A stretch of DNA of 64,000 bases from Pinibacter soli (GTDB taxonomy: Bacteria; Bacteroidota; Bacteroidia; Chitinophagales; Chitinophagaceae), in the NCBI RefSeq assembly GCF_029961145.1, contig NZ_JASBRG010000007.1, positions 1,220,155 through 1,284,154 on the forward strand, in the 5' to 3' direction. Under the pieces are notes generated by a model. That model searched no databases, was not told the DNA's origin, and saw only the letters and a program-made list of their open reading frames with translations. The position numbers were made by a program, and so were the translations under genes. Positions within the stretch are counted from its first letter, which is position 1. Each line of letters starts with the position of its first letter. This document shows positions 25,264-34,247 of this stretch, piece after piece.

Positions 25264-25423
25264 ATGTAGCATCTTTAACAAATATTTCAAGTTTGTCTTG
25301 CCAAAAAAACGATTGCCATGAAGCCACAACATTTTCCAAAGCAGTACATGACCCTTCATCTACTCCATACTTCAAGTACTGAATTTCCCAACTAACATTA
25401 TTGACTTTAAACTAAAACGCAGA

Positions 25424-28400
25424 ATGCTTATGACCAGAAAGCAGCTATTAAACAATGGCTTGTTACCATTACTTATTTGCATCCTTGTCGGAATTGCATC
25501 CCGATGCTATTCCCAGGAGAATGAGATTACGGTGAGAGGAAAGATCCGTTCCGACTCAGCCGCGATCCCTTCCGCAACGATTGTGCTTAAAACGAATCCT
25601 CAGAGAAGTACCCAATCTGACGAAAAAGGTAACTACTCCATTAAAGCTCCCGCTAACGGAACGTTGATCGTTTCTTCCGTAGGATTTGAAACACAGGAAA
25701 TTGATATTCAGGGTAACAGTATCCTGAACGTTGTTCTTAAAGCGAAGGACAACAAACTAACCGACGTAGTGGTAGTTGGATACGGTACACAGAAAAAAGC
25801 TACGGTTGTGAGCTCTGTTACCTCCATCAGCCCGAAAGAAATAAAAGGACCTACGAGTAACCTGACAACGATGCTTGCAGGCAGGATCTCCGGGATGATC
25901 TCTTTTCAAACAACGGGTGAACCGGGCGGCGATAATGCCAACTTCTTTATTCGCGGTCTCGGAACCTTTGGTTCGGGAAAAGTGAATCCGCTTATCCTCA
26001 TCGACGGTATCGAGTCCAGCACTACGGACCTTGCAAGATTGCAGCCGGATAACATCTCCGGGTTTTCCATCTTGAAAGATGCGACTGCAACTTCCGTATA
26101 TGGAGCCCGTGGTGCGAACGGTGTAATCCTTGTGACGACTAAAGTTGGCCAGTCTGGCAAAATGCAATTCAACATTCGTTTGGAAAATTCCTTTTCTTCT
26201 AACACTCAAAGCGTAGACCTGGCAGACAACGTTTCCTACATGAATCTTGCCAATGAGGCCGTGCTAACAAGAAACCCTCTGGGTGCCGTTTTGTACAGCC
26301 AAAACAAAATTGACCACACTGCTGCAGGCGACGATGCTTTGTTGTATCCAAGCAATGACTGGGTAAACCAATTGATCAAACCGGTTACTACCAACCAGAG
26401 AGCGAATGTGAACATCGGCGGTGGCGGAGAAAAAGCGAAATACTACCTGGCGTTGAGTTACAACCGCGACAACGGTAACATTAGAAACAGCTCCTTAAAC
26501 GGATTTGATAACAACATTAAACTTCAAACGTATTCGATACTATCGAACGTTACTTTGAGCCTGACCAAAACAACTGAAGCTTTGGTGAGCCTTAAAGGAC
26601 AGTTTGACGATTACAATGGCCCCGTTCCGGGAAGAGATGAATACGGAAATACACTTAGCGGCGGTGCAACCGTTTACCACAACGCTATTTATAGCAACCC
26701 CGTGGCTTTCCCGGCTGTTTATCCACAAAGCTATATTTCGTATGCGAACCATCCTTTGTTTGGTAACGCTGTAATTCCGGGATCTGCCAACACACTGTAC
26801 ACAAACCCTTATGCTCAATCACTTTCAGGATTTCAAGCAACCAACACAAGCACAATGACCGCTCAGTTGAGTTTGAAACAAAACCTGAATTTCGTTACAA
26901 ATGGCTTGTCTGCAAGAGCGATGGCTTACACAACCCGTTACTCAACATTTTCAGTAAACAGACAGGTTAGTCCGTACTATTATGCGTCTGATCTTGTTGA
27001 CGGAAAACTTGCAGGAATATATCTTATCAACGACGGTAGTGCAGGTAATCCTTTCCCTGCGCCAACAGAATACCTGACTTATGCGCCGGGCGACAAAACA
27101 TTGAACAGTACTTTTTACGGAGAAGCGGCTATTAACTACAACCGCACTTTCAACGATAAACATGCTGTTGGTGCCATGTTCATCGGAACAATGCGCAACT
27201 ATGTTACTGGTAACGCATCTACATTACAACTTTCATTGCCTTCGAGAAACGCTGGTGTTTCCGGTCGTATGACTTATGGATATGACAACAGATACCTATT
27301 AGAATTTGACTTCGGTTACAACGGTTCCGAAAGATTTGCAGAGAACCACCGATTTGGTTTCTTCCCTTCTGTAGGTGGAGGCTGGGTCGTGTCTAATGAA
27401 AAATTCTGGGAGCCATTACAGAAAGTAGCCAACAACCTGAAATTCAGATTTACTTACGGTTTGGTGGGTAATGATCAGATTGGTAAAGCGGAAGACAGAT
27501 TCTTCTACCTGTCTGAAGTTGGTTTAAATGGTGCTGTTGCAGGTGGCTTTGGTACTAACTTCAACTCAAGCAGAAACACTGTTTATACCAATCGTTACGC
27601 AAACCCTGACATCACATGGGAAAAATCAAAACAGCTGAACATCGGTATGGACCTGACTTTGCTGGATGACATCAAAGTAACTGTTGATGCATACCACCAA
27701 AAACGTTCCAACATCTTGATGTCAAGAACCACAATTCCTTCTACTATGGGTTTGCAGGCAACGCCATCTGCAAACGTGGGGCAAGCAGAGAGCCAGGGTG
27801 TTGATATCGCACTTGATTATCACAAAACAATTTCAAGATACTGGTGGGCGCAGGTAAGAGGAACATTTACTTATGCAAAAAGTAAAGTGCTCGTAAACGA
27901 AGAACCTGCCTATGCAGAAAATAATATCAATCTTTCACATGTTGGCAACTCTGTTGCTCAGATGTATGGCCTTATTGCAGAAAGATTGTTCAGTGATGAC
28001 AAGGAAGTAGGCAACTCTCCTACTCAGTTCGGCCGTGTACTTGCCGGTGATATCAAATACAGAGATATCAATGGCGATGGTAAAATAAGTGTAGCAGATT
28101 ATGTTCCACTTGGTTTCCCAAGTGTTCCTGAAATCCAATATGGCTTTGGTTTTTCACTGGGTTATAAAAACTTTGATTTCAGTGCTTTCTTCCAAGGTAC
28201 AGACCGTGTAGCATTCATGGTAGATCCGATAGCTATTTCTCCATTCTACAACCAACATGGTTTGTTGAATGCAATTGCCGAAAATCATTGGTCAGAAGAC
28301 AACAGAAACGCTTACGCATTGTGGCCCCGCCTGAATATCAACAGCGATGTGGTTGGTGGTTCCCCTACTTACAACAACAACTACGCATCTTCATGGTGGT

Positions 28401-28624
28401 TAAGGAACGGCGCGTTTATGCGTTTGAAATCTATGGAGCTTGGCTACAACCTTTCTGCGGCTACTCTTAGAAAGATACATTTTGCAAATGCAAGAATTTA
28501 TGTGAATGGAATCAACCTGTTAACGTTCAGTCATTTCAAAACATGGGATCCTGAAATGGGTTCTTCAGGCTTAGGTTATCCAATTCAAAAAGTTGTAAAC
28601 GTAGGTATGCTATTCGGATTCTAA
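25424..28624 (+). CDS. SusC/RagA-family TonB-dependent outer-membrane transporter (second pair)
   Basis: A 1066-residue transporter with signal sequence through RCYSQ. The carboxypeptidase-regulatory-like domain is at about 35-110 (VRGKIRSDSAAIPSATIVL). The junction motif LTDVVVVGYGTQKKATVVSS marks the classical SusC class. The plug has LAGRISGMISFQTTGEPGG, LILIDGIES and ILKDATATSVYGARGANGVI. The barrel ends in VVNVGMLFGF with terminal Phe. susD follows with a 67-base gap to the preferred start. It belongs to an operon with two further surface lipoproteins, and the tandem GH43 enzyme is divergent. The glycan is not assigned. Confidence 0.96.
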   Translation: MLMTRKQLLNNGLLPLLICILVGIASRCYSQENEITVRGKIRSDSAAIPSATIVLKTNPQRSTQSDEKGNYSIKAPANGTLIVSSVGFETQEIDIQGNSILNVVLKAKDNKLTDVVVVGYGTQKKATVVSSVTSISPKEIKGPTSNLTTMLAGRISGMISFQTTGEPGGDNANFFIRGLGTFGSGKVNPLILIDGIESSTTDLARLQPDNISGFSILKDATATSVYGARGANGVILVTTKVGQSGKMQFNIRLENSFSSNTQSVDLADNVSYMNLANEAVLTRNPLGAVLYSQNKIDHTAAGDDALLYPSNDWVNQLIKPVTTNQRANVNIGGGGEKAKYYLALSYNRDNGNIRNSSLNGFDNNIKLQTYSILSNVTLSLTKTTEALVSLKGQFDDYNGPVPGRDEYGNTLSGGATVYHNAIYSNPVAFPAVYPQSYISYANHPLFGNAVIPGSANTLYTNPYAQSLSGFQATNTSTMTAQLSLKQNLNFVTNGLSARAMAYTTRYSTFSVNRQVSPYYYASDLVDGKLAGIYLINDGSAGNPFPAPTEYLTYAPGDKTLNSTFYGEAAINYNRTFNDKHAVGAMFIGTMRNYVTGNASTLQLSLPSRNAGVSGRMTYGYDNRYLLEFDFGYNGSERFAENHRFGFFPSVGGGWVVSNEKFWEPLQKVANNLKFRFTYGLVGNDQIGKAEDRFFYLSEVGLNGAVAGGFGTNFNSSRNTVYTNRYANPDITWEKSKQLNIGMDLTLLDDIKVTVDAYHQKRSNILMSRTTIPSTMGLQATPSANVGQAESQGVDIALDYHKTISRYWWAQVRGTFTYAKSKVLVNEEPAYAENNINLSHVGNSVAQMYGLIAERLFSDDKEVGNSPTQFGRVLAGDIKYRDINGDGKISVADYVPLGFPSVPEIQYGFGFSLGYKNFDFSAFFQGTDRVAFMVDPIAISPFYNQHGLLNAIAENHWSEDNRNAYALWPRLNINSDVVGGSPTYNNNYASSWWLRNGAFMRLKSMELGYNLSAATLRKIHFANARIYVNGINLLTFSHFKTWDPEMGSSGLGYPIQKVVNVGMLFGF

Positions 28625-28691
28625 AACTTCAAACAACTAATTCATGAAATACAGTTTCAATAAAAATAAAAGATATTCATTTTTCAGGATC

Positions 28692-30650
28692 ATGAAAACG
28701 TCAATGCGGTTACGCGGCATTCTGGCGACGGGACTTGTCGTATTGTTGTCGACAACCTCCTGCAACAAGGGATTCCTGAATGTGGTGCCTGATAACGTAG
28801 CAACAATCGATAACGCATTTGCATCTAAAACAGAGGCAGAGAAATATTTATTTACATGCTACTCGTATCTGCCAAATGATGAAGATCCAACTTATAACCC
28901 GGGCATAACGGCGAGCGATGAAACCTGGATCGAAGACAATGAGATCCACATCCGTTCTACCAACGTTGCACAAATGCCAAGAGGTGGACAAAACACTTCT
29001 GATCCTATCTGTAACTATTGGGACGGTACGAGAGATGGAGCCTTGAACAGTAACGGACACGGCATGTTCAGAGCAATCAGGGATTGTAATGTTTTCCTGG
29101 AGAACATTGAAGACCTGAGTAAAGTTCCTGACCTTGATATAGACACAAGAGAAAGATGGATCGCTGAGGCGCAGTTCCTGAAAGCCTTTTATCACTTCAT
29201 TCTTTTCAGGTCATACGGCCCCATTCCTGTTGTTGACAAAAACATCCCGATCAGTGCCCCGTTGAGTGAAACACAGGTTAAAAGACAACCGGTTGACAGC
29301 GTTGTTAACTACATAGCTAATCTGCTGGATACAGCGGCTGTTCACCTGCCATCTTCTATTCTTAACCAGGCATCCGAGCTGGGAAGAATTACTAAGCCTA
29401 TCGCTATGGGCCTGAAAGCTAGATTGCTTGTCTATGCTGCAAGTCCGTTGTTTAACGGCAACTCAGACTTTGCAAGCATGCAAAACAAAGGCGGCGAAAA
29501 ACTATTCAATACTACATACAGCGCCGACAAATGGAAAAGAGCAGCAGATGCATGTAAAGCAGCAATTGATGCAAGCACAGGGCAAGGCATTAAATTGTAC
29601 ACCTTCACAACTCCGGCCGGCAGTGTACTTACCGACACTACTATAACGCAGATGAGCATACGCAATGCGGTGAGCGATCCATGGAACTCAGAGCTTGTAT
29701 GGGGATTAACACACAGTGGAATGGGCCTTAACTCGTTCTTCCAGGCTATAGGCGGTGCAGCGTACGACAGAACATACATTCAAAATAACGGTATCACTTA
29801 TGGTAACGCTTTGATGGGCCCAACACTTAAAATGGCTAAAATGTTCTACACCAAAAACGGTGTACCTATTGATGAAGACAAAACACTTGACTTCTCTAAC
29901 TACTCAGCACTTCGCATTGCTTCGCACGCTGAAAGATTCAATGTCAAAGAAGGTGAAGCAACTGCCAGACTGAATTTCGACAGAGAGCCACGCTTCTATG
30001 CCAACATCGGGTTCGACAGATGTATCTGGTATATGGCAAACAGTCCTTCTCATTCTGATGAAAACACATTCTACCTGTTTTGTCATGCAGGTGAGTTTGG
30101 ACAAAACTCCCCTATTCCAATCACTACAATGTACATGAAGAAGATCCTTAACTGGAAATTCGATTGGAACACACGTTTGTACACACCTTACCCATACCCT
30201 ATTATCAGATTGGCCGACTTGTATCTGATGTATGCAGAAGCATTGAATGAAGCAAACGAGACTCCAACTGCCGACGTTTACCAATATGTAAATCTTGTCA
30301 GAGCAAGAGGTGGTCTAAAATCTGTGCAAGATGCATGGTCAGCTTACAGTAACAACCCAACCAAGTACACAACCAAAGCAGGTATGCGCTCTATCATTCA
30401 AAGAGAACGTGCGATTGAATTGTGTTTTGAAGGACAACGCTACTGGGATCTGATCCGCTGGAAAACAGCGGCAACAGAGCTTTCAGGTAATGTTACCGGA
30501 TGGGACAGAACAGCAAAAACTTCGGACCTGTTCTATCGCGAGTTAACTTTCTACTCAAGAAAATTTGTTGCACCACGTGATTATTTGTTTCCGTTGAAAG
30601 ACAACGACCTGTTGAATAATCCAAACCTGGTACAGAATCCAAACTGGTAA
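28692..30650 (+). CDS. SusD/RagB-family nutrient-binding lipoprotein (second pair)
   Basis: An upstream ATG at 28644 is in frame, but the ATG at 28692 gives the cleaner lipoprotein signal MKTSMRLRGILATGLVVLLS ending at TTSC. The mature protein is about 630 residues. Classical SusD features are present: FLNVVPDNVATIDNAFASKT, RWIAEAQFLKAFYHFILF, RSYGPIPVVDKNI, KPIAMGLKARLLVYAASPLF, PIIRLADLYLMYAEALNEAN, and IIQRERAIELCFEGQRYWDL. The C-terminal RDYLFPLKDNDLLNNPNLVQ is also typical. It caps the SusC channel on the cell surface. Confidence 0.95.
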   Translation: MKTSMRLRGILATGLVVLLSTTSCNKGFLNVVPDNVATIDNAFASKTEAEKYLFTCYSYLPNDEDPTYNPGITASDETWIEDNEIHIRSTNVAQMPRGGQNTSDPICNYWDGTRDGALNSNGHGMFRAIRDCNVFLENIEDLSKVPDLDIDTRERWIAEAQFLKAFYHFILFRSYGPIPVVDKNIPISAPLSETQVKRQPVDSVVNYIANLLDTAAVHLPSSILNQASELGRITKPIAMGLKARLLVYAASPLFNGNSDFASMQNKGGEKLFNTTYSADKWKRAADACKAAIDASTGQGIKLYTFTTPAGSVLTDTTITQMSIRNAVSDPWNSELVWGLTHSGMGLNSFFQAIGGAAYDRTYIQNNGITYGNALMGPTLKMAKMFYTKNGVPIDEDKTLDFSNYSALRIASHAERFNVKEGEATARLNFDREPRFYANIGFDRCIWYMANSPSHSDENTFYLFCHAGEFGQNSPIPITTMYMKKILNWKFDWNTRLYTPYPYPIIRLADLYLMYAEALNEANETPTADVYQYVNLVRARGGLKSVQDAWSAYSNNPTKYTTKAGMRSIIQRERAIELCFEGQRYWDLIRWKTAATELSGNVTGWDRTAKTSDLFYRELTFYSRKFVAPRDYLFPLKDNDLLNNPNLVQNPNW

Positions 30651-30686
30651 AAGTTAAAGCTATCGCTAACTAATAAATCTTTCAAA

Positions 30687-31904
30687 ATGGGTAAACTAAA
30701 TTTATATATTCTATCATTTTCTTTACTTGCATTTGGTTGCAAACAGGAGACTTTAAATTCCCCGATTGTCAGCAACTCAAATGCACCGGGCACTGTTGCC
30801 AACGTTAAAGTGGTTAACCAGAATGGCAAGGCCAGCATCACTTATTCATTACCGTCAGACAAAGACCTGCAGTACGTGAAAGCAGTGTATGAAACTTCAC
30901 CGGGCGTTGCAGCGCAGGTGATCGCGTCACGCTATGCCAACAATCTTACTGTTGATGGTTTTGGTGATACACTGGCACACACCATCAAGCTGTATTCGGT
31001 AAACTCCAGCGAAGTTTCTTCTGCACCGGTTAACGTTACTGTTAATCCGTTGACGCCGGGCTATATTCTTGCACGTCGCTCCTTAGAAGTGAACATTACA
31101 TTCGGTGGTTTTACTATTAAAGCCCACAACCCAACAAGCGACAACCTTGCGATCATCCCAATGGTTGATACTACAGGCAAAGGCAATTGGGGACAAACGA
31201 CCGGCATGGACAACGTTTACAGTGCAGATACTGTTATCACTGCTACTATCAGGAACCAACCTTCTGTTGAAAGAAAATATGCATTTGCTGTAAGAGACAG
31301 ATGGTTCCACTATTCTGACACATTGTTTTTAACACTTACTCCATTGTTCGAGCAGCAGTTGGATAAAAGCAAATTCGCTACGCTTGTATTGCCTCATGAT
31401 GCTACCGTGTTGAACAACGGTGGTTACACATGGCCGTACTACATGTACGATGGCAACTATCATCCTGGCTGGCCTTCTACTTACTTTACAGTAGAAAGTT
31501 CCATCACGCCGCAAATGGTAACGATTGATCTCGGTGCTGTACATACGTTCAGCCGTTTCCAGATCAATCCTTACAAGGAAGTAGGTAACTATTATTACGT
31601 GAGAGGTAATCCAAAAGATTTTGAAGTTTGGGGTTCAAATAGTCCCGACCTTACCGATCCGGTATCTGCTACAAACCAACCAGGATCATCATGGACAAAG
31701 ATCGACACGTATCACGTTACGAAGCCTTCAGGTTCGGGCTACCAGATAGAAACAACTGCTGACCAGCAAGCTGCATACAATGGCTGGCAGTTTGATTTCC
31801 CAACGGGTTTGAAAGATTACCGCTACATACGCATCCGTCAATTATCAAACTGGCAGGGAAGCTACTTCCTAACCATTGCAGAGTTGACGCTGTGGGGAAA
31901 ATAG
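30687..31904 (+). CDS. DUF4959/DUF5126/DUF5000-type surface lipoprotein
   Basis: A 405-residue lipoprotein (Cys18 in LLAFGCKQE). The domain order resembles the family annotated as DUF5000 domain-containing lipoprotein. It has an N-terminal fibronectin-like DUF4959 (GTVANVKVVNQNGKASITYS), a central DUF5126 (LEVNITFGGFTIKAHNPTSD, KYAFAVRDRWFHYSDTL), and a C-terminal galactose-binding-like DUF5000 (TYFTVESSITPQMVTIDLGA, FEVWGSN, YRYIRIRQLSN, IAELTLWGK). The C-terminal jelly roll resembles F5/8-type carbohydrate-binding domains. By its position after susCD it should be a surface glycan-binding protein. It is 36 bases behind susD and is followed by two strong hairpins. Confidence 0.88.
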   Translation: MGKLNLYILSFSLLAFGCKQETLNSPIVSNSNAPGTVANVKVVNQNGKASITYSLPSDKDLQYVKAVYETSPGVAAQVIASRYANNLTVDGFGDTLAHTIKLYSVNSSEVSSAPVNVTVNPLTPGYILARRSLEVNITFGGFTIKAHNPTSDNLAIIPMVDTTGKGNWGQTTGMDNVYSADTVITATIRNQPSVERKYAFAVRDRWFHYSDTLFLTLTPLFEQQLDKSKFATLVLPHDATVLNNGGYTWPYYMYDGNYHPGWPSTYFTVESSITPQMVTIDLGAVHTFSRFQINPYKEVGNYYYVRGNPKDFEVWGSNSPDLTDPVSATNQPGSSWTKIDTYHVTKPSGSGYQIETTADQQAAYNGWQFDFPTGLKDYRYIRIRQLSNWQGSYFLTIAELTLWGK

Positions 31905-31909
31905 TTATA

Positions 31910-31976
31910 CCGATTGGTCAAACAATATAGACCAATTTCGACTGCGTCTTATTGGTCTATTTGTTTGATCCATCGG
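31910..31976 (+). promoter_or_regulatory. Long intercistronic hairpin 1
   Basis: CCGATTGGTCAAACAATATA-type left arm (31910-31936) pairs with ATTGGTCTATTTGTTTGATC-type right arm (31951-31976), about 24 pairs with a small bulge and one mismatch. It starts 6 bases after the upstream stop codon. It may terminate part of the transcripts or protect the upstream mRNA end. Confidence 0.6.
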
Positions 31977-31984
31977 CATTATGA

Positions 31985-32030
31985 AGGATTTGAATTTTAT
32001 CTCTGTGATAAATAATAAAATTCAAATCCT
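31985..32030 (+). promoter_or_regulatory. Long intercistronic hairpin 2
   Basis: AGGATTTGAATTTTAT pairs perfectly over 16 bases with ATAAAATTCAAATCCT around a 14-base loop. It lies eight bases after hairpin 1 and 33 bases before the next start codon. The stem is A/T rich and no U-run follows. Confidence 0.65.
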
Positions 32031-32063
32031 GATAATACGCTTAACATAAAAAAATTAAGAACA

Positions 32064-33323
32064 ATGAAAAGAAATTTAGCAATGGTAACTGTCATCACCA
32101 TCGTAGCGATCTGGATGGCGGCGTGCACTAAAATAGATAACTACAAGTCAAAATATATGTCTGGCGGCGGCATTACTTACACGGGCAAAATGGACTCGGT
32201 AAAAATCTTCTCCGGCAGATACCGTGCGCAGTTAAATGGTCTGTTTACTTCTGATCCAAACATTGTGAAGTACAGAGTTTTCACAAAAAGCGGACTCGAT
32301 TCAATGGAGGTGGTAGTAAAAAGAACTTCTGGTGTAGACACTGCAAAAACAATTATTCCAAACCTTGAAGAGGGAACACAGAGCTTTGAAGTAAGAACCT
32401 ACGACAGTGCCGGGCACTCTTCTGTTCCGGTGTTTGTAACGGCGAACGTTTACGGTGCAAATTACCAGGCTTCTATTGTGAACCGTGGAGTTGCAGATGC
32501 ATCTTTGCAAACTGATGGTTCAGCAAAGATCACATGGGCTGATGTAAGTGCCGATGCGGGTGTGCAATACATGCAGATCAAATTTTCGGATGTTTCGAAT
32601 AAGTTACATGATACCATCGTGTATTCTCAACCTACTAACCTAACAAGCAGCTTGCCTAACATTAAAGTAGGTTCAACATTTTCTTACAGAACAGCATATT
32701 TGCCAAACGCAACAGCCATCGATACATTTTATACAGCTTACCAGGACCACAGCGTAAAAGCAGATGTAACGAAAGTATATCTGTCTAACTATGGCCCAGA
32801 CTTTAAAGGCACACTTGGTAGTGACGGCAGATTCGGAACTCTGAATGCACCGTGGGTATCAAACGCAGGTGCCTTGAACAAAGGCGGTGGCACGTTCGGT
32901 GGTTACCAGCATGCTTCATGGCAGTCTGCAGGACTGATTACATGGGAAACATGGGGTAACACGCCGGTAGTTGACGGAAAAGTTTACCAGGTAACATCTG
33001 CACCATTGCCCGCGGGGAATTACACCGTTACATTCAACTACTATTCTGAGATACAATCGAACTCATCTGTTTATTGTATTGCGGCAGCAGGCAACACCGG
33101 CATACCATCACTGGCGAATCTTTCAAGCGCCCTTGGCTATGCTGCGATGTTTAATGGAGCTACTGTAGGCGCTACATCACCAAATGTAACAGAATCAAAA
33201 AGCTTCAATTTTACCCTTACGTCACCACAATCGGTGTCTTTAGGATTTCTTGGAAACGTTGTTGGAAGCGGCAATCCGGGAAGTTACTTTGAAGTAAAAT
33301 ATATTCAGTTGATCCAAAATTAA
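32064..33323 (+). CDS. DUF4998/DUF5013-type surface lipoprotein
   Basis: A 419-residue lipoprotein (Cys21 in WMAACTKID). The N-terminal half resembles DUF4998 (YMSGGGITYTGKMDSVKIFS, GRYRAQLNGLFTSDPNIVKY, LEEGTQSFEVRTYDSAGHSS). The C-terminal half resembles DUF5013 (APWVSNAGALNKGG, LITWETWGNTPVVDGKVYQV, PAGNYTVTFNYYSEIQSNSS), a jelly-roll domain common in lipoproteins of Sus-like loci. The likely role is glycan recognition at the surface alongside the DUF5000 lipoprotein. Two intercistronic hairpins separate it from the preceding gene, so its level may differ. It ends the operon; a long palindrome follows. Confidence 0.86.
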   Translation: MKRNLAMVTVITIVAIWMAACTKIDNYKSKYMSGGGITYTGKMDSVKIFSGRYRAQLNGLFTSDPNIVKYRVFTKSGLDSMEVVVKRTSGVDTAKTIIPNLEEGTQSFEVRTYDSAGHSSVPVFVTANVYGANYQASIVNRGVADASLQTDGSAKITWADVSADAGVQYMQIKFSDVSNKLHDTIVYSQPTNLTSSLPNIKVGSTFSYRTAYLPNATAIDTFYTAYQDHSVKADVTKVYLSNYGPDFKGTLGSDGRFGTLNAPWVSNAGALNKGGGTFGGYQHASWQSAGLITWETWGNTPVVDGKVYQVTSAPLPAGNYTVTFNYYSEIQSNSSVYCIAAAGNTGIPSLANLSSALGYAAMFNGATVGATSPNVTESKSFNFTLTSPQSVSLGFLGNVVGSGNPGSYFEVKYIQLIQN

Positions 33324-33330
33324 AAAACAC

Positions 33331-33427
33331 AGAACGCAGATTTTCATGATTTATTAAGATTGTATGGTTTGAAATTTTATGACGCCCTCTGATTTCAAAT
33401 CATAAAAATCATGAAAATCTGCGTTCT
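33331..33427. repeat. Long palindrome with AACGCAGATTTTCATGATTT arms
   Basis: The arms at 33331-33352 and 33406-33427 are perfect reverse complements over 22 bases. A second inner pair (TATGGTTTGAAAT at 33362-33374 with 33392-33404) has one mismatch. The whole forms a near-continuous cruciform right after the end of the second Sus-like operon. The word AATCTGCGT also occurs near 22480. Confidence 0.85.
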
Positions 33428-33453
33428 CTCTTATTGCTTTTATAAAATCAAAA

Positions 33454-33481
33454 AAGCCGCAGACAATGTTGTCCACGGCTT
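33454..33481 (-). terminator. Terminator of the phosphonatase-like operon
   Basis: On the minus strand AAGCCG and CGGCTT pair around an inner GACAA/TTGTC stem and are followed by a T-rich run (TTTTTTGATTTTA). It lies about 30 bases beyond the HAD stop codon. Confidence 0.75.
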
Positions 33482-33511
33482 ACTATTCAACAAGAAACAA
33501 AAATGAGACTG

Positions 33512-34204
33512 TTACATCTGCATCTCAATATTCATTTCAAGAATTGGCAACAGGTCAAGCAAATCATCAATGATGTAATCAGGATTGGCTGTCAGCAACT
33601 GATCGTAAGTGTGTGCGCCGGTTGTAATGCCAATATTCATTGAGCATCCAGCGTTGCGTCCCTCTTCAATATCAATAATAGAATCTCCAACTTTTACCAC
33701 TTCCTCTGCGTCTGCAATATTGAATTTCTGCATTGCCAGCAAAATCATATCAGGATTGGGTCTGTTGTTTTGCACATCTGTCGCAGTGATCAATCCATCG
33801 AAATCTTCTCCTTCTTTCCATCCAATTTTTTCAATAAGCGAAACGGCTGTCTCATTACTGTAGCCTGTATTCAACACCACTAAAATATTTTTCTCTCTAA
33901 GTGACTGAAACAACTGATCTGCATTTTGCTGGGGAAATACTTTATGTGTACCGTATGCTTCTTCCAACATTACCATGAATCGACCATAAATCTCACCGGC
34001 CAATATTTCATCATGGTTTTGTGCATAAGCTGCTAATATACTTTTTATCGCCTCCAGCTTTTCTTTACCTGCACCCTGTGCCAATACTTTATCTAACGAA
34101 AAATCATATCCCTTCTCGCTGATCGCTTTCTGCAACGTTTTATACACAATGTTATCTTCGTTCACAGTGGTACCTGCCATATCAAAAACAACCATTCTGA
34201 TCAT
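33512..34204 (-). CDS. Phosphonatase-like HAD hydrolase (TIGR03351 type)
   Basis: A 230-residue cytoplasmic HAD-superfamily enzyme. The nucleophile motif is FDMAGTTVN (Asp8, Ala10) instead of DxDxT. The usual Lys before the last motif is Arg (Arg148 in NNRPNPDM), and the metal loop is VGDSIIDIEEG. DxAGT plus Arg sets phosphonatase and its closest homologues apart from other HADs. Lys47 in QGAGKEKLEAI matches by G-x-x-K spacing the Schiff-base lysine of phosphonoacetaldehyde hydrolase. It is therefore a candidate C-P bond hydrolase releasing phosphate from phosphonoacetaldehyde or a related phosphonoaldehyde. It is the last gene of a three-gene minus-strand operon. Confidence 0.87.
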   Translation of the reverse strand: MIRMVVFDMAGTTVNEDNIVYKTLQKAISEKGYDFSLDKVLAQGAGKEKLEAIKSILAAYAQNHDEILAGEIYGRFMVMLEEAYGTHKVFPQQNADQLFQSLREKNILVVLNTGYSNETAVSLIEKIGWKEGEDFDGLITATDVQNNRPNPDMILLAMQKFNIADAEEVVKVGDSIIDIEEGRNAGCSMNIGITTGAHTYDQLLTANPDYIIDDLLDLLPILEMNIEMQM

Positions 34205-34247
34205 GAGCTATTATTTATGTTCGTTTAAAAATTTGTTGATACTATTT

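Larger units (their letters stand above)
24675..25423. other. Large divergent control region between GH43 and susC
   Basis: These 749 bases lack a credible gene. They contain a palindromic element (24965-25070) and, on either side of it, five copies of a TCATTTT motif (listed separately). Long poly-A and poly-G/C tracts occur (GGGGGGAAAA near 24880, CCCCCC near 25240). The size and motif content suggest a regulated divergent promoter region. No regulator gene lies beside it. Confidence 0.6.

Noticed and set aside
25081-25423. Riboswitch or structured leader before the second susC
   Set aside because: No known riboswitch core was recognised; the repeats fit protein-binding sites better.
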